Translations under genes and position numbers: made by a program
Shown here: positions 41,164 to 49,950 of the stretch, in pieces
Layout of the letters: each line of letters opens with the position of its first letter
How positions within the stretch are numbered: position 1 is the stretch's first letter
Notes under the pieces: model-generated
Database searches by the model: none
The model's input: only the letters and a program-made list of their open reading frames with translations
Told to the model about the DNA's origin: nothing
Origin: a virus
DNA length: 64,000 nt
Virus record (IMG/VR): IMGVR_UViG_3300017991_000091
Coordinates: 20,030 to 84,029 of that record
Strand: one strand, 5' to 3'

Positions 41164-41706
41164 ATGATCAATAAGGTAAAGAATATTTACTTTTCCCTTC
41201 GAGGATTCTACTATCGGAATCTCACACCAAGTACCTTGTACTACCGAACAAAATACGGTATAAGAAATCTGATTGTCTGGTTTCCTATCATCTGGAGGGA
41301 TAGAGACTTTGACCACGCTTACTTGTTCACCATGTTGGAGTACAAATTCTCCCGAATGGAAAAATTATTCCGAAAGTATGGACATCTGGTCAGTTCCGAC
41401 AGAAATGCCCATACCACAATGATTTGTAAGAATTTATGTAAAAGGCTTGCAGATGATGACTATACGAATCCATATGAAAAAAGGAATCGTCCACATACTG
41501 AATGGTTTAGAAAAAAATTGCAGGAAGCAATGCACAGAGAGCTGGATGAAAAAGGTTGTATAGTTATCGTCCGACACTATAAACTAGACGAGCCGGACAG
41601 TAGGTGGATACTTCCTGCACATGAACATGAAGTATACCTTGCAGATCAAGATTTGGAATTACTCTGTAAACTAATTCAAAAACATTCGAGAGGATGGTGG
41701 GACTAA
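41164..41706 (+). CDS. Conserved phage hypothetical protein, 180 aa
   Basis: It has RDRDFDHAYLFTMLEYKFSRM, then ALE-like segments and EHEVYLADQDLELLCKLI. The RDFDH-YL-ML--K--RM motif recurs in unannotated phage proteins of this size. Function unknown. Its last base is the first of the 41706 gene. Confidence 0.55.
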   Translation: MINKVKNIYFSLRGFYYRNLTPSTLYYRTKYGIRNLIVWFPIIWRDRDFDHAYLFTMLEYKFSRMEKLFRKYGHLVSSDRNAHTTMICKNLCKRLADDDYTNPYEKRNRPHTEWFRKKLQEAMHRELDEKGCIVIVRHYKLDEPDSRWILPAHEHEVYLADQDLELLCKLIQKHSRGWWD

Positions 41707-41987
41707 TGAATGAAAAGAAGAAATTTATAATGTGTAATAAGTGTGGTTACATTATGACGGAGAAGGAATATGAAGATTTTCCTCAATGCCCAGACTGTTA
41801 CGGAAGTTATGTAACTGAAAAAACAGCAAAAGATTGGACAACGACACTACTGGTGGAAACGTTAGCGCCGGAAGAATCCCTTAAAGAATTAAAAGATACC
41901 CTCAAAACTTTGGGGATGGGGCCCGATAATTCTATATGGAAAAATTTGGTAAAAATCCAACAATTGACAAAAGGGTTGGTAAAATGA
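41706..41987 (+). CDS. Zinc-finger hypothetical protein, 93 aa
   Basis: Start at ATG 41706 (an upstream in-frame ATG 41694 lies inside the previous gene). CNKCGYIMTEKEYED and CPDCYG make one treble-type zinc ribbon; the rest is helical. Function unknown. Confidence 0.5.
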   Translation: MNEKKKFIMCNKCGYIMTEKEYEDFPQCPDCYGSYVTEKTAKDWTTTLLVETLAPEESLKELKDTLKTLGMGPDNSIWKNLVKIQQLTKGLVK

Positions 41988-42166
41988 CACTTGAAGAACG
42001 TAGATTGTGGGAATGGATTTCGTATCTTGAGGATGCAGCAATAGCAGATTTTGATGACACAAAAGTTGGGATGTTTAGAAAAATTCGGGAAGGAAAGACC
42101 CTAAAAGATTATTTTAAGGAGTTGGGGAAAGAAGATTTATATAAAGCTTACAGAGGAGGAAGATAA
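41984..42166 (+). CDS. Small acidic helical protein, 60 aa
   Basis: ATG at 41984 overlaps the previous stop (ATGA). Product starts MTLEERRLWEWISYLEDAAI and has no known motif. Its stop overlaps the 42166 start (TAATG). Confidence 0.5.
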   Translation: MTLEERRLWEWISYLEDAAIADFDDTKVGMFRKIREGKTLKDYFKELGKEDLYKAYRGGR

Positions 42167-42480
42167 TGCCATATATAAAACCAGAAGAACGAGAATTCTA
42201 TGATAATCTAATCGAGAATATTATAGATCAGATTTTTTTGTTTGGGATTTCTGAATTCGATAGAAATGATTGGAAAGGGCATCTTAACTACATCATTTCC
42301 AGATTGTGTCATGAAGTAATTAAGAAAAGAGGCCTTCGCTACCATACTTGCAACGATGTTATTGGGGTCCTAGAATGTATCAAACAAGAACTCTACCGAA
42401 CTGTGATTGCCCCATATGAGGATAGGAAGAGATCCGAAAATGGTCCAGTTAGTGAATTGGATTTTGTGGAGGATGAGTAA
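42166..42480 (+). CDS. Hypothetical protein, 104 aa
   Basis: Helical (YDNLIENIIDQIFLFG, GHLNYIISRLCHEVIKK, ECIKQELYRTVIAPYED). The pattern resembles small phage proteins that contain a YRT-V-APYE-like motif. It overlaps queE by one base. Function unknown. Confidence 0.5.
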   Translation: MPYIKPEEREFYDNLIENIIDQIFLFGISEFDRNDWKGHLNYIISRLCHEVIKKRGLRYHTCNDVIGVLECIKQELYRTVIAPYEDRKRSENGPVSELDFVEDE

Positions 42481-43199
42481 TGACTAAACTAAACGTACAA
42501 TCTATCTTCCATAGTATAGACGGGGAGATTAATGGTTTTCTTGGGGCGGGACAATTCTCAACTTTTATACGTCTGAAAGGATGTAATTTGCAATGTGCAT
42601 ATTGCGACACAGAATATTCCCAAGAATTCCAACCCTATAATTGGATGACAATCCAAGAAATAATTAATGAAGTTCGATTCCCTAAAATAACAATTACTGG
42701 GGGAGAACCCTTAGAACAACAAAAAGGACTGGAAGCACTTATCATCCAACTTCTATTTTCAAAAGGAATTGAATATACTATTTCTGTCGAAACGAATGGA
42801 TCAATGGTTCCTTCTCTTTTTTGGACAAGAGTACGATATATAGTGGACTTCAAGTTGCATTCGTCCGGTATGTCGGATAAGATGAATCCCGCTGCCTTTG
42901 ATTCCTTGAGAGAAGAAGATGTGATCAAATTTGTGGTTTCCGATTGGGACGACTATGATCAAATGGTTGAACTTGTACAATCTAATCCTCAATGGAAAGC
43001 AAAGACAGCAGTTAGCCCAGCTATACAGATTATACATCCAACTGTTGAATCCGAAGAAGAGTATGTTGGTATTCTTCCAGCCGTTGATTTGGAATGGCCC
43101 AGAAAGTTATTGGACCGGACAATGCAAGATGGGTATGTCAATTCCTTCTCGTTACAAAATCATAAAATTATGTGGCCAGGGACCACTGAAGAAAAATAG
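42480..43199 (+). CDS. queE: 7-carboxy-7-deazaguanine synthase
   Basis: 239 residues. Radical-SAM cysteines Cys35, Cys39 and Cys42 are in GCNLQCAYCDTEY, preceded by SIDGEINGF (typical of QueE) and followed by TITGGEPLEQ and SVETNGS. It makes 7-carboxy-7-deazaguanine, the intermediate before QueC. The substrate, carboxytetrahydropterin, is made by QueD, which is not in the window. Confidence 0.9.
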   Translation: MTKLNVQSIFHSIDGEINGFLGAGQFSTFIRLKGCNLQCAYCDTEYSQEFQPYNWMTIQEIINEVRFPKITITGGEPLEQQKGLEALIIQLLFSKGIEYTISVETNGSMVPSLFWTRVRYIVDFKLHSSGMSDKMNPAAFDSLREEDVIKFVVSDWDDYDQMVELVQSNPQWKAKTAVSPAIQIIHPTVESEEEYVGILPAVDLEWPRKLLDRTMQDGYVNSFSLQNHKIMWPGTTEEK

Positions 43200-43275
43200 T
43201 ACCAATTCCGTTTATTTCACATCAAAATCAAGTATATTATAGGCCCTAAAATATCAAAATTTTCTAATTTTCTTC

Positions 43276-43303
43276 TTGCCTTTTCCCTAAAATATCCTAT
43301 AAT
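43276..43303 (+). promoter_or_regulatory. Sigma70-like promoter
   Basis: TTGCCT (43276-43281) and TATAAT (43298-43303), 16-bp spacing, with TTATATATAAGG downstream, as at 16653 and 19463. It drives the zinc-ribbon gene at 43351 and probably the queC operon. Confidence 0.55.
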
Positions 43304-43350
43304 TTATATATAAGGTAAGGTTCAAAAGTTAATATTTTACGGGGTTGAAA

Positions 43351-43500
43351 ATGTTAAAAACAGTAGATGTTGTAAAAATTGATAATACAGGGCATATAGA
43401 TGAGGATTATGTCTGTGGCAACTGCGGCAGTGGTTTTCTGGGATGGGACGAAGTAGATTGCTGCCCAGTGTGCGGCGCAAAGAATATCGTCAAAGATTAA
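43351..43500 (+). CDS. Zinc-ribbon micro-protein, 49 aa
   Basis: ATG at 43351. CGNCGSGF and CCPVCGAKN form a classic two-knuckle zinc ribbon. First gene after the promoter at 43298. Function unknown; could be a small regulator. Confidence 0.6.
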   Translation: MLKTVDVVKIDNTGHIDEDYVCGNCGSGFLGWDEVDCCPVCGAKNIVKD

Positions 43501-43531
43501 CTTTTAGACCATCGATCCGGTGGAGGATTAA

Positions 43532-43831
43532 ATGTCAAAGCCAATAGGAACAACCAGGATGTTAGTCCGCCCTCTTGAAGAGGGAACCTGGGGAATCTGG
43601 AGAGTAAATGAGGAAGGTATCCCAATTGGTCCACTACTCATTGATCCAGATTTGGAGGAGGTGACTCAAAAAGCAAAAGATCTGGGAAAGATTCTAGGAC
43701 TTCCTTGTGAGGTTCGGGACAAGAAATGTATGACATGTGGCATATATACCACGAAATTATACCCCTTTTGGAATGGGAAAAAGGATATCCAAATTTGTAT
43801 AAGGTGCCAGAAAACACTTAAAAAGAAATAG
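43532..43831 (+). CDS. Zinc-ribbon hypothetical protein, 99 aa
   Basis: Starts after GGAGGATTAA. N-terminal beta segment (LEEGTWGIWRVNEEG), C-terminal CMTCGIYTTK and CIRCQKTL make a zinc ribbon. Function unknown. Confidence 0.5.
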   Translation: MSKPIGTTRMLVRPLEEGTWGIWRVNEEGIPIGPLLIDPDLEEVTQKAKDLGKILGLPCEVRDKKCMTCGIYTTKLYPFWNGKKDIQICIRCQKTLKKK

Positions 43832-43844
43832 GAGGTGTAATCAG

Positions 43845-44162
43845 ATGAAAGCGGTTTCCGATGCATGTACACCCGATTTGACGGATGAAAGAAGTGTCAT
43901 CCAACATTTTCGGGACCTACATAATGTCTCCGATCTTTTGGGTGATGATGGATATCAGGAAGAGGTCCGATCTTTCATCAAAAAACTTTCCGATATTGGG
44001 TGGGGTTCTGACAGAATCCAACAAATGTTGACCTACTCTGGATATGGTTGCCGTTTCGAATATATGAAGGACCAAGAGGGTGGTCCATTAATTCCCCGTC
44101 CCATCCCGAACTCGGGAAGCCAAAGAGAGTGGAGAAAATTAAAAACCCGAACAAAGAGGTAA
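43845..44162 (+). CDS. Hypothetical protein, 105 aa
   Basis: Starts after AGGAGGTGTAATCAG. Helical, with a WGSDRIQQMLTYSGYG segment resembling a small helix-turn-helix, and a basic C-terminus. It may bind DNA, but this is not shown. Confidence 0.45.
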   Translation: MKAVSDACTPDLTDERSVIQHFRDLHNVSDLLGDDGYQEEVRSFIKKLSDIGWGSDRIQQMLTYSGYGCRFEYMKDQEGGPLIPRPIPNSGSQREWRKLKTRTKR

Positions 44163-44165
44163 ACT

Positions 44166-44831
44166 ATGAATATTTATACTGGTGATCCCTTAGACGGAAT
44201 AAAAGTCAAGAAAACAATTTCGGATGAATTTGGAGTATATCTGGTCAGTAGTGGAAATGATTACCTGGCTTTTCCATTTTCTTCTGCAACAGAGGCAATT
44301 TTTTCCGGAAAAAGGATAGCACAACTCCTTGATGTGCAGTATAATATATCGGACGAGGTAGAATTTTCAGCAGCATATGAACAAAAACAAAAAACAGAAG
44401 TGACGTCCATAAAAGTGGACACGGGAGGATCAAAAATGGCAAAAAAGGCCGGAAACATTCGTAAAGTTGCAAAGGAGATGTTAGAGTCCGGAAAGACTCA
44501 ACAGGAAGTTCTGGATTCCCTTATTCAAAGCTACAAGGATTTGGGAAAGGATGAGAAGTATTCAAAGAGTCGGGCACGTGTAGTCCTTGTGTCTGTTCTG
44601 AAGAAGATGAACCTGTCTGTGGATGAGGGTATCAAGAAGTCCAGGAAGAACAAGAAGGTGGAGACGACAGAGACACCGGAAAGAGTGGAGGAGAAGAAAG
44701 AAACCTCCGCAGAGACGGCGGAAGGAACTGAGATGACACAGGAAGGTTCCAATCCTGCAGAGACGGTAGAAGAGGCGGAAACCGAAGCAGTAGAAACCGA
44801 ACAAGATCAGACGGCAGAAGTGGTTGAGTAA
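44166..44831 (+). CDS. Hypothetical protein with acidic tail; possible internal start
   Basis: 221 residues: residues 1-85 are a beta/alpha domain, 90-150 a basic helical domain (GNIRKVAKEMLESG, SKSRARVVLVSVLKKM), and 160-221 a Glu/Thr-rich tail. A second start, ATG 44436, has an excellent site (GGGAGG, 7-base spacing) and would give a 131-residue product of the helical domain plus tail. The two products, or two fused genes, are possible. Function unknown. Confidence 0.5.
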   Translation: MNIYTGDPLDGIKVKKTISDEFGVYLVSSGNDYLAFPFSSATEAIFSGKRIAQLLDVQYNISDEVEFSAAYEQKQKTEVTSIKVDTGGSKMAKKAGNIRKVAKEMLESGKTQQEVLDSLIQSYKDLGKDEKYSKSRARVVLVSVLKKMNLSVDEGIKKSRKNKKVETTETPERVEEKKETSAETAEGTEMTQEGSNPAETVEEAETEAVETEQDQTAEVVE

Positions 44832-45003
44832 GTGCAAGCCAGCGGAAATAGGATTTGATTACTGGGCATAGGAGGTTCCTTACAAATGACTACTTGAGAG
44901 CCGGAAACGGCTCTTGCCAAATATACTTCCCGCCTAATTAAATATAAACGGGCAAAGAAGGTTCCTTACAAATCATATTGGATGAATTACCTTCCGCCCC
45001 TTT
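44832..45003 (+). ncRNA. Tandem structured RNA elements in the 5' leader of the TerD-like gene
   Basis: Two copies of the 15-mer AGGTTCCTTACAAAT lie at 44873-44887 and 44959-44973. Module 1: outer stem GCAAG/CTTGC (44834-44838 with 44913-44917), CCAG/CTGG (44839-44842 with 44862-44865), and GAGCCG-GAAA-CGGCTC (44898-44913). Module 2: CCCG/CGGG (44929-44932 with 44949-44952) and GAAGGT/ACCTTC (44957-44962 with 44989-44994). The second stem would hide part of the conserved 15-mer. The pattern suits a tandem aptamer or regulatory RNA of unknown ligand. Confidence 0.6.
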
Positions 45004-45015
45004 TTGGAGCAAAAG

Positions 45016-46908
45016 ATGAATGCGAACCAAGCAACTCTACGTCTTTTTAATGCAATTCAGGTAGGAGAAAGGATCTCAGAGAATGGGGACCACGAAAAGT
45101 TCTACGGAAGGATGCTTCAAAATGGATATGTCGTCGATCCACATATTAAGGTAACCGAAGATCTTCTGGACGAAATTGAGGGAATTGTTGGAATATCCGG
45201 GGAAAAGGCCAATTCCTCTTTTCACAAATCCTGGAGGGTTATCCGGGATACCCCCCAAGAAGCTCTTTGGATACAAGCCGCAATACATTATTTGACCACC
45301 TACGGGTTCGAACGGTTAGGAATTTATCAAGAAGAGATAGTCTATATTCCAAGGGAGGAACTTGATCTTCCCAATATGAACGAAGATCTACCTCTGGTAG
45401 TAATTAAAGGAATATCCCGAAAGGAGATCCTTAATAGGATCACTCAACTCGGCCAAGGGATAGCCCTGCATGAAAATACCCTAACGGATATTATGGAAAT
45501 TATCCGATTTAATGAATTTGGTTCTGCTTTTGTCCACAGAATCAAAAATCGAGAATTGAAGATAAGGCTATATGATTACTACCATATTGCTCCCACTGAT
45601 CCGGAAGAGTATTTGAGATATCTAATTCACAAATTGACTGGAGAATCTTTAGTAATTAAGAACGAAAGTCTGATTGAAAAGATCAAACAATCTGACGGTT
45701 ACCATCTGGACAATCTATTAACTTTAGTTCCTTGGAATCTGGCATCAATTTTCTATAGATATAAACCACCTTTTCTGGCCATGAAATCAATTTCAGGAAA
45801 TAAGAGATTCTTCAACCGGCTACGAAGGAGTGCAAGGAAGATCCATCGTCCTCTCCTTCCGGATTACTTAAATAATATAACCGCATCCATTAAAAGGGAT
45901 CAATTGGCAAAGGATCAACCTTTATTCCGGAAGCTTCAAAGAGCCACTATTTTCAGAAAGATACGGTTGGCACAGGCTCTAAAATTCCGATTACAAGGAA
46001 GTAAATCAATAGTTTACCGGATCCGGAATGGTAGAGGATGGATTGACGATTTTAATTGGCCGGAGGATAAAAGAGAAGAAACCCAAGGAGTACTTAATAT
46101 AGTAATTCGATCAATTGTTCAGGATATTAAAAAGAATGTGGAAGGAAAGACCATTCTTATTCCCAAGGGAATTCATTATACACTCCCGGCAACTGAAAAA
46201 CAATTCACCGGATTTCTTCCTACTGGAAGTAGTATATCAGTAGATGAGGATATGATTGTAGGAATTCATTGGTTCAATACTAAAGGACATCGAATTGATT
46301 TAGATCTTTCCATAATCTCTGCAGGAATGGGGAAAATCGGGTGGAATTCTAATTATCGAAATGAAATGGGTAATGTGCTCTTCTCTGGAGATATGGCAGA
46401 TGCACCAAAACCAAATGGAGCTTCCGAATTATTTTACCTGAAGAAGGATATTTCAGAGCCCGTTTTGATGTTAGTAAACTATTATAATTATACTTTTACT
46501 AATGGTGATCCCGTTCCCACAAAAATATTGGTAGCAAAAGAAAGAGCCACAAGGAGAAATTTTGAACATAACTACATGGTAGATCCCAATAATATTCTTC
46601 TTTCAGCAAATATAGAAATGAGCCAGTCACAATCTGTTTTGGGATTGATTACAAATATGGATGGATACAATCGTTTCTATTTTTCCAATATTTCGTATGG
46701 GACTTCAAATGTTTCTGGCTCAGGAGAATCATCTGGAAAAATGACAGAATATCTAAAGAACGATCTACTATCCAGATTGGATCTGAAAAGTACATTAATT
46801 CAAGCAGGTGCCATTGTAGTTGATGTTCCCCCGGAGGATGGAAAAGTTGATATTGATCTTTCACCGAATGGTTTAAGCAAAGATAGTATAATTAATCTTT
46901 TGCAGTAA
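45016..46908 (+). CDS. Large protein with TerD-like C-terminal domain
   Basis: 630 residues from ATG 45016, 7 bases after GGAG. Residues 1-350 are mostly helical with no known motif. Residues of about 370-520 resemble a TerD-type fold: IVGIHWFNTKGHRIDLDLSII, GKIGWNSNYRNEMGNVLFSGDM and APKPNGASELFYL. TerD proteins bind calcium and are linked to stress and phage resistance in bacteria. The call is by pattern only. It follows the tandem RNA elements and precedes the aminotransferase. Confidence 0.5.
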   Translation: MNANQATLRLFNAIQVGERISENGDHEKFYGRMLQNGYVVDPHIKVTEDLLDEIEGIVGISGEKANSSFHKSWRVIRDTPQEALWIQAAIHYLTTYGFERLGIYQEEIVYIPREELDLPNMNEDLPLVVIKGISRKEILNRITQLGQGIALHENTLTDIMEIIRFNEFGSAFVHRIKNRELKIRLYDYYHIAPTDPEEYLRYLIHKLTGESLVIKNESLIEKIKQSDGYHLDNLLTLVPWNLASIFYRYKPPFLAMKSISGNKRFFNRLRRSARKIHRPLLPDYLNNITASIKRDQLAKDQPLFRKLQRATIFRKIRLAQALKFRLQGSKSIVYRIRNGRGWIDDFNWPEDKREETQGVLNIVIRSIVQDIKKNVEGKTILIPKGIHYTLPATEKQFTGFLPTGSSISVDEDMIVGIHWFNTKGHRIDLDLSIISAGMGKIGWNSNYRNEMGNVLFSGDMADAPKPNGASELFYLKKDISEPVLMLVNYYNYTFTNGDPVPTKILVAKERATRRNFEHNYMVDPNNILLSANIEMSQSQSVLGLITNMDGYNRFYFSNISYGTSNVSGSGESSGKMTEYLKNDLLSRLDLKSTLIQAGAIVVDVPPEDGKVDIDLSPNGLSKDSIINLLQ

Positions 46909-46920
46909 ATAGGAGGCCTA

Positions 46921-47874
46921 ATGACAACGATCCCAAAGGACATTTTACAGGCTTCGAAGTTATATAGTCCTGGGCCCATTCCTCAACATATTGAATTGAA
47001 TATAGATTTCAGTCATCGAAGTCCTGAATTTAGGAATCTGTATTCAGGTACAATAAAAAAATTGAGGGACAAATTCAAAATCCCGGACAAGTACGAAATC
47101 ATATTTACACAAGGGAGCGGGACTAGCGCAATAGAAACTATACTTAGTTGTGTAAAAGGTTTCCCCAGATGGCATTCTACGGGAACCTTTACCCAAAGAT
47201 CTATTGAGATGTCCAAATTCTACGGTGGGAAACCGGGAACAAATAGAGGTTATCATTACTATACCCAATTTGAAACCTCTGAAAGTAGATATTATAGCCC
47301 GGAATTTAGAATCGATGAAGAGATCAAAAAGGAGTATCCTGGTAATCTTCTCATTGTGGATTGTGTCAGTGGATTTGGTTTCTATCCTCTTCCAGACTCA
47401 GCAAATGTGATTATTGCGTCCTCCTCCAAAATTCTAGGTGGACTTCCGGCAATGGGTATCATCTTATACGACAAAGAGGCTCTGTCACGATTTGAGGATC
47501 ACGGAGACTATTTGAATATTCTTAAATATATCAAATATGCAAAGAAGAATGAAACTCCCCACACCTCTTTAATCCCCCAACTATGGAGTCTGAACTCCGC
47601 TCTAAATAATGTCATTAGTAGAGAACAAATAGAGGAAAATTGCCGGGCCGTCCATTCAGATAAGATCCAATTTATTGGTGAAACGGTCTGTCCAGTCCTT
47701 ACTATCCAAGTTAAGGATCCGGATTACTGGGTTCAAAAATTCCGAAAGTTTAATGCAGAAGTGTATTGGAACCCAGCATATATGACGGATCATTTCCAGG
47801 TTAGTGCCTTTAATTACCGAGACCCGAAGTATTATCACTTCGTACGAGAAGTGCTGGAAGGAAAAGTATCATGA
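46921..47874 (+). CDS. Class V aminotransferase (PLP enzyme)
   Basis: 317 residues. GPIPQH and SHRSPEFRNLYSGTI are the N-terminal motifs of alanine-glyoxylate, 2-aminoethylphosphonate and related transaminases. IVDCVSGFG has Asp147 and SSSKILGG has the PLP lysine Lys170. It lies between the queE and queC genes, after a GGAGG site. A transaminase acting on a deazaguanine or sugar intermediate would fit the context, but the substrate cannot be told from sequence. Confidence 0.75.
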   Translation: MTTIPKDILQASKLYSPGPIPQHIELNIDFSHRSPEFRNLYSGTIKKLRDKFKIPDKYEIIFTQGSGTSAIETILSCVKGFPRWHSTGTFTQRSIEMSKFYGGKPGTNRGYHYYTQFETSESRYYSPEFRIDEEIKKEYPGNLLIVDCVSGFGFYPLPDSANVIIASSSKILGGLPAMGIILYDKEALSRFEDHGDYLNILKYIKYAKKNETPHTSLIPQLWSLNSALNNVISREQIEENCRAVHSDKIQFIGETVCPVLTIQVKDPDYWVQKFRKFNAEVYWNPAYMTDHFQVSAFNYRDPKYYHFVREVLEGKVS

Positions 47875-48359
47875 ATATTGAGCCAGAATTTAAAAAATCT
47901 TTGACTCCAGAAGAAATCCAATCAGAAATACAGAGGATTAAGGACTTCTTTGAACAGGTTCCAGATGATCTGAAATCTGTTACGGCAGAAGATCTTATCT
48001 TCGAAACGGTTGTTTGGGGATCTGGAAGCCATTATGAGGCCTTAGGTATTTTCCAAGAGGCGATGATTCGCTATAGAGAGGTTTCCATACATATTATGCA
48101 GGAAGAAGCAAGAGAAGCTTCCGAGGCGGAACAGTATGAGAATGCTATTAATTCCTCCAAGAAGTATCGCTGCATTAAAGAGCTCAATATCCCTGGAAAG
48201 GAAATTTCATTTGGGGAAATTCGGACTATTGGGTTCGCCGGGGAGGATGATAGATATTCCCAAGGGAAGAAGTACTACTTATTTATTGATAATGATCTCA
48301 TGGAATTCGTGGATATTTGCCAGACATGTTTAGATGAGCATTTTGAGTTAGTGGGGTAG
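47871..48359 (+). CDS. Hypothetical protein, 162 aa
   Basis: Overlaps the aminotransferase stop (ATGA). Helical N-terminus (TPEEIQSEIQRIKDFFEQ), then a beta segment (YYLFIDNDLMEFVDICQTCLDEHF) with CQTC. No recognised family. It precedes queC by 3 bases. Confidence 0.5.
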   Translation: MNIEPEFKKSLTPEEIQSEIQRIKDFFEQVPDDLKSVTAEDLIFETVVWGSGSHYEALGIFQEAMIRYREVSIHIMQEEAREASEAEQYENAINSSKKYRCIKELNIPGKEISFGEIRTIGFAGEDDRYSQGKKYYLFIDNDLMEFVDICQTCLDEHFELVG

Positions 48360-48362
48360 AAA

Positions 48363-49010
48363 ATGAAAATTGTCATAACTCTTAGCGGTGGAGCAGATAG
48401 CACCTTGGCCGCCTTAAAAATGAAAGAAAGATGGCCAGACGCAGAATACTACCCCGTCTTTATCGACTATGGCCAAATCTGTGCAGATCAGGAAAAGAAA
48501 ACCGCCTTTGATCTGGCCAGAAAACTGGACTTCCTTGGGCTTCACATGATTACTCTTGGTAAGATCTGGTCTGGGGGTGGTATGATTGATGGTGAGAGCG
48601 AAGATAATGATGTCTATACCCCCGTCCGAAATCTGGCCCTCCTAAGTTGCACAATAGCTTACGCCGAATCAATTGAAGCCGATATTGTAGTTACTGGAAG
48701 CAAGGGCCATTCAAAGATCCTATCTGAAGAACATAGCTACTATGATAGCACCATTCCCTTTGCTAAGATGATGGAATCCATCTGGTATTACGCCTCAGAG
48801 AACAAAAGGAGAGTTCAAGTTGTTCCTATCCTGGCCGAAGGCCGAAAAGAAACAATGACAAAAGAAGAGGTATATAAAGAGCTTCTACAGTATAATATTC
48901 TGTATAAGGATACTTGGAGTTGTTTTCAGGGAGGACGAGACGAATGTGGTCGTTGTTCCAATTGCCTGGAAAAGGACCGAATATTTCAGAAATTATCCGA
49001 AGGGGAATAA
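48363..49010 (+). CDS. queC: 7-cyano-7-deazaguanine synthase
   Basis: 215 residues. The PP-loop SGGADST is at residues 8-14, and the C-terminal zinc site is SCFQGG-CGRCSNC. YTPVRNL and the LSEEHSYYDS region fit QueC. It converts 7-carboxy-7-deazaguanine to preQ0 using ATP and ammonia, giving the base that DpdA would put in DNA. Confidence 0.9.
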   Translation: MKIVITLSGGADSTLAALKMKERWPDAEYYPVFIDYGQICADQEKKTAFDLARKLDFLGLHMITLGKIWSGGGMIDGESEDNDVYTPVRNLALLSCTIAYAESIEADIVVTGSKGHSKILSEEHSYYDSTIPFAKMMESIWYYASENKRRVQVVPILAEGRKETMTKEEVYKELLQYNILYKDTWSCFQGGRDECGRCSNCLEKDRIFQKLSEGE

Positions 49011-49011
49011 G

Positions 49012-49215
49012 ATGACAGAGAATGAAAAGAAATCTAAAGAATTATATGAAAAAGGAAGAAAATTAAACGAGGAAGGTCGGAAGCTTCTTGCGGAATCAAG
49101 AAAAATCCGATTTGGGGCCCAAACAATCCTAAAGGACATAGAAGAGTTAAAAAGAAAAAACAAAAGAGAAAATGAAAGGGCTAATGAGTTGTTCGAGTCC
49201 GGAACTTTTAGATGA
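49012..49215 (+). CDS. Small coiled-coil protein, 67 aa
   Basis: ATG 49012, one base after the queC stop. Almost wholly heptad coiled coil (SKELYEKGRKLNEEGRKL, then KDIEELKRKNKREN), with many Lys and Glu. Function unknown. Confidence 0.5.
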   Translation: MTENEKKSKELYEKGRKLNEEGRKLLAESRKIRFGAQTILKDIEELKRKNKRENERANELFESGTFR

Positions 49216-49376
49216 GGAAGGAAAACCAATTTCAGACTCCTTTCATGTGGATAGAAAGTCTCTGTCCTGATTGTATTCCAGAAGATACAAAGAAAGCAAT
49301 AGAAGACTATAATGAGGATTTGAAGAAGAGATGTGCTAAAATCTATAAAATAAAAATGGAGAAGAAAAATGATTAA
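49212..49376 (+). CDS. Small hypothetical protein, 54 aa
   Basis: ATG at 49212 overlaps the previous stop (ATGA). Its first 40 bases resemble 50059-50096 in a different frame (see repeat entry). Contains CPDC. Function unknown; it overlaps the Tat-signal gene by 8 bp. Confidence 0.4.
   Translation: MRKENQFQTPFMWIESLCPDCIPEDTKKAIEDYNEDLKKRCAKIYKIKMEKKND
49217..49253. repeat. Short imperfect repeat shared with 50059-50096
   Basis: GAAGGAAAACCAATTTCAG is shared by both places, followed by a further ten or so matching bases (TCCTTTCATGTGGA). The reading frames differ. It may be a remnant of a duplicated gene start. Confidence 0.6.
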
Positions 49377-49950
49377 TAGAAGAACTTTAATAAAGACTGC
49401 TCTGGTAGGCTTAGGAATATCACCAATACTTGGGAGGGGAGCAGAAGCAGATATCCAGTCCGAAAAAGGTATTATTAAGTACTCCTCAGATTTCGATCAG
49501 ACAGAAGAAATTGATTTCGAATCTTTATCTGAGGAACAATTAAAGGAAAAATTATTTTCAACCACCTGGCAAGAGAGTAATAATATCCAATTTGCTCTTC
49601 CCAATCAAAGGAAAAAGTGGTGGTTCTGCTATAGCGGTATGGGAATGGATGCAGAAAATATCGGCGAGTCCCCATACTACATTATTGTGGGAAGCAATAG
49701 AATTATGGGGATGCCCACCGAGGATTTCTTTTCTGCGGGAGAATATTTTGAGGAGAAACTATACAACTGTTATTTAATTAGAAGATGCAATCTAGGGGAA
49801 GGGTGGGTGGAAATTTCTTCTGAAGAAGATCCTAAAGGGACAAAAAGGATAAATATGAGCCATATCGAAATGAGGCTATCTCCCGACTTTCTATTAATTC
49901 AGAGAGAAGGCAAATATAAATCCACTTCTACCCTCCTCCGTTTTGGATAA
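49369..49950 (+). CDS. Predicted Tat-exported protein, 193 aa
   Basis: The N-terminus, MINRRTLIKTALVGLG, has a twin-arginine motif (RRTLIK, Arg4 and Arg5), a hydrophobic core and a likely cleavage site after AEA near residue 27. It should therefore be exported folded by the Tat system to the periplasm. The mature part is acidic near residues 35-60 and then beta-rich (KWWFCYSGMGMD, YYIIVGSNRI). Its function is unknown; Tat export of a phage protein is uncommon. Confidence 0.65.
   Translation: MINRRTLIKTALVGLGISPILGRGAEADIQSEKGIIKYSSDFDQTEEIDFESLSEEQLKEKLFSTTWQESNNIQFALPNQRKKWWFCYSGMGMDAENIGESPYYIIVGSNRIMGMPTEDFFSAGEYFEEKLYNCYLIRRCNLGEGWVEISSEEDPKGTKRINMSHIEMRLSPDFLLIQREGKYKSTSTLLRFG

Noticed and set aside
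43200-43275. A possible gene in the gap after queE
   Set aside because: No open frame of useful length and no ribosome site; the stretch holds only the AT-rich lead-in to the promoter.
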